A stretch of DNA of 64,000 nucleotides from NCBI RefSeq assembly GCF_000321415.2, contig NC_019902.2, forward strand, positions 3,100,001 through 3,164,000, in the 5' to 3' direction. This document shows positions 62,883-64,000 of this stretch, in pieces. A program made the translations under genes and the position numbers. The notes under the pieces are model-generated. The model was given only the letters and a program-made list of their open reading frames with translations. It made no database searches and had not been told where the DNA came from. This DNA is from Thioalkalivibrio nitratireducens DSM 14787. GTDB lineage: Bacteria; Pseudomonadota; Gammaproteobacteria; Ectothiorhodospirales; Ectothiorhodospiraceae. Numbering within the stretch: position 1 is the stretch's first letter; the number at the start of each line of letters is the position of its first letter.

Positions 62883-63202
62883 CCGGTCCAGGAAGAAGGT
62901 TCGGTGCGCTCGCAGGCATCCGCCTTCCTCTGGCGTCACGGTCGCTCGGCCGATCCCTCGTTGCTCTGATCCGATCGGCCGTGCTCGTCCCCGCCACGGG
63001 CTTGCAGACACGAGACACCGTTCGTCCGGTCCCCCTCCGCCCAGCACCTGCGGCTGCACCGAGGAGAACGGCGCCCAGGCACCAGACGGCACTCCCCATT
63101 CTGTCCTCCGCATTTCGACGGCTCTACATACCCGCGCGCACAACCCGGCAACGGGGAAGACCGCCCGGAAGCAGTCTATACCCTCCCTCCGGAGTACAGG
63201 AC
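62883..63202. other. Intergenic region
   Basis: About 320 bases; a CTATACC box at 63176-63182 and GGAG near 63191 precede the AraC gene. No gene is seen. Confidence 0.45.
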
Positions 63203-64000
63203 ATGCCGCAACCGTCGCAGAACATGCTCGAGTTCTTCACCCGGGGACGAGAGGCACCGTCCCTGGAGGAGTCGCGTGCCCGGCCCGACCTTGCGGTGCA
63301 GATGCTCGAGAACGCCCACCCTCCGGGCGACCTGGCCACCCCACCCATCCGCGAACTGATGCTGAGCCAGGCAGTGGGGCGGCCTTTCCGCCATCACAGC
63401 GACATCGGCGCCGGGCCGTTTTCCGGATGCGCACTACCCGGGGCGTTTGTGATCATTCCACCGCGCGTTGCGGGCCGCTGCCACATGCGCGATCCCGCAC
63501 GCATGCGGTTCCTTGGCATCCCCGCCGATCTTGCGTGCGACTGCCTTGAGTGTGATCCGAACGCCCCCCTGGACTTCGGGCGGCTGCACGCCATGCTGCA
63601 CCAGGATCCTCTGATTACCCAGGCCCTGGACGTCCTATGGCAGGAAATGGAGCGCGACGACCCGGCCGCGCACCTGTTCATCGACAGCATGATCTCGGCG
63701 GTGGTCGTGCGCTTGGCCCGCCTGTCCGAGCAGACGCGCGACATCGATGCGTGCCGCGGAGGCCTCGCGCCGCACCAGTCGGCGCGGGTCATCGAGTACA
63801 TGCACGCGAACCTGGATCAGCGCATCACGCTCCGCGATCTGGCAGGTTTGACCGGCCTGTCGCCGTGGCACTTCGCGCGCGCCTTTCGCCACAACCACGG
63901 TCTGCCCCCGCACCGTTACCTGACGCGGTTACGCATCCAGCACGCACGCAATCTCCTGACACGAACCTCCCTGCCGGTAACAGCGGTCGCCGCCGCCACC
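63203..64000 (+). CDS. AraC family transcriptional regulator (3' end outside window)
   Basis: The first 266 codons of a regulator are visible, with no stop before the right edge. The N-terminal part resembles AraC_N-type sensor domains (HHSDIGAGPFSGCALPGAFV). The C-terminal DNA-binding part begins ARVIEYMHANLDQRITLRDL, then LAGLTGLSPWHFARAFRHNH and the second helix-turn-helix, which is cut off. CDCLECD is a cysteine cluster that might bind metal or sense redox; that is speculation. The ATG at 63203 follows GGAG and AGGA. Confidence 0.88.
   Translation, partial: MPQPSQNMLEFFTRGREAPSLEESRARPDLAVQMLENAHPPGDLATPPIRELMLSQAVGRPFRHHSDIGAGPFSGCALPGAFVIIPPRVAGRCHMRDPARMRFLGIPADLACDCLECDPNAPLDFGRLHAMLHQDPLITQALDVLWQEMERDDPAAHLFIDSMISAVVVRLARLSEQTRDIDACRGGLAPHQSARVIEYMHANLDQRITLRDLAGLTGLSPWHFARAFRHNHGLPPHRYLTRLRIQHARNLLTRTSLPVTAVAAAT

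Overview
This is a high-GC bacterial chromosome segment. Its genes point to an aerobic gammaproteobacterium, probably a sulfur-linked member of the Chromatiales or Ectothiorhodospiraceae. The evidence is a caa3-type cytochrome c oxidase cluster with copper chaperones, a YeeE/YedE sulfur-compound transporter, a periplasmic DsrE protein, a rhodanese/MBL fusion, class I cytochromes c, the PrkA-YeaH-SpoVR stress module and HspQ. The assignment is an inference from gene content; the window has no rRNA or tRNA that I could recognise.

Layout. 1-2.5 kb: an ATP-grasp enzyme coupled to the start of a CocE/NonD-like hydrolase, divergent from a TspO-like membrane protein. 2.5-9.6 kb: a glycine-zipper lipoprotein, mtnC, two cytochromes c, a DUF2189 membrane protein, a SCO1/PCuAC copper-chaperone pair and a CBS protein. 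10.2-19.5 kb: a YeeE transporter and the terminal oxidase block (ctaC-ctaD-small ORF-cox11-ctaE; SURF1-SCO-like-ctaA-ctaB), all minus strand except a small DUF2909 gene. 20.2-27.3 kb: an orphan ParA with a small partner, then prkA-yeaH-spoVR and a voltage-gated K+ channel. 27.5-36.4 kb is the eroded accessory zone. It holds a purT relic with an internal deletion, a UDP-galactopyranose-mutase-like pseudogene, several small hypothetical genes, an RlpA-like protein, a large DUF2339 protein, a frameshifted IS110-family element and a tandem array of about 135-bp palindromic repeats. 36.4-50.1 kb: DUF6489, FKBP isomerase, rhodanese/MBL, O-antigen ligase, O-methyltransferase, hspQ, a lytic transglycosylase, DsrE, a double-thioredoxin protein, alanine dehydrogenase, an exported AhpD-like protein and a GlxA-type regulator. 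50.2-64 kb: an alpha/beta hydrolase membrane protein, an NDUFA9-like reductase, a flavodoxin-UbiA fusion, CheR, CapA, an NTF2-like protein, LapA, an M28 peptidase, an AidB-like acyl-CoA dehydrogenase and the start of an AraC regulator.

How the genes fit together. The copper chaperones (SCO1, PCuAC, Cox11), heme A synthesis (CtaA, CtaB), SURF1 and the oxidase subunits are enough to build one caa3 oxidase. The small cytochromes c nearby could feed it electrons. PrkA, YeaH and SpoVR form the usual stationary-phase or stress module. The most unusual items are the flavodoxin-UbiA prenyltransferase fusion, the rhodanese-MBL protein with an altered metal motif, the IS110 relic embedded in a palindromic repeat array, and the internally deleted purT.
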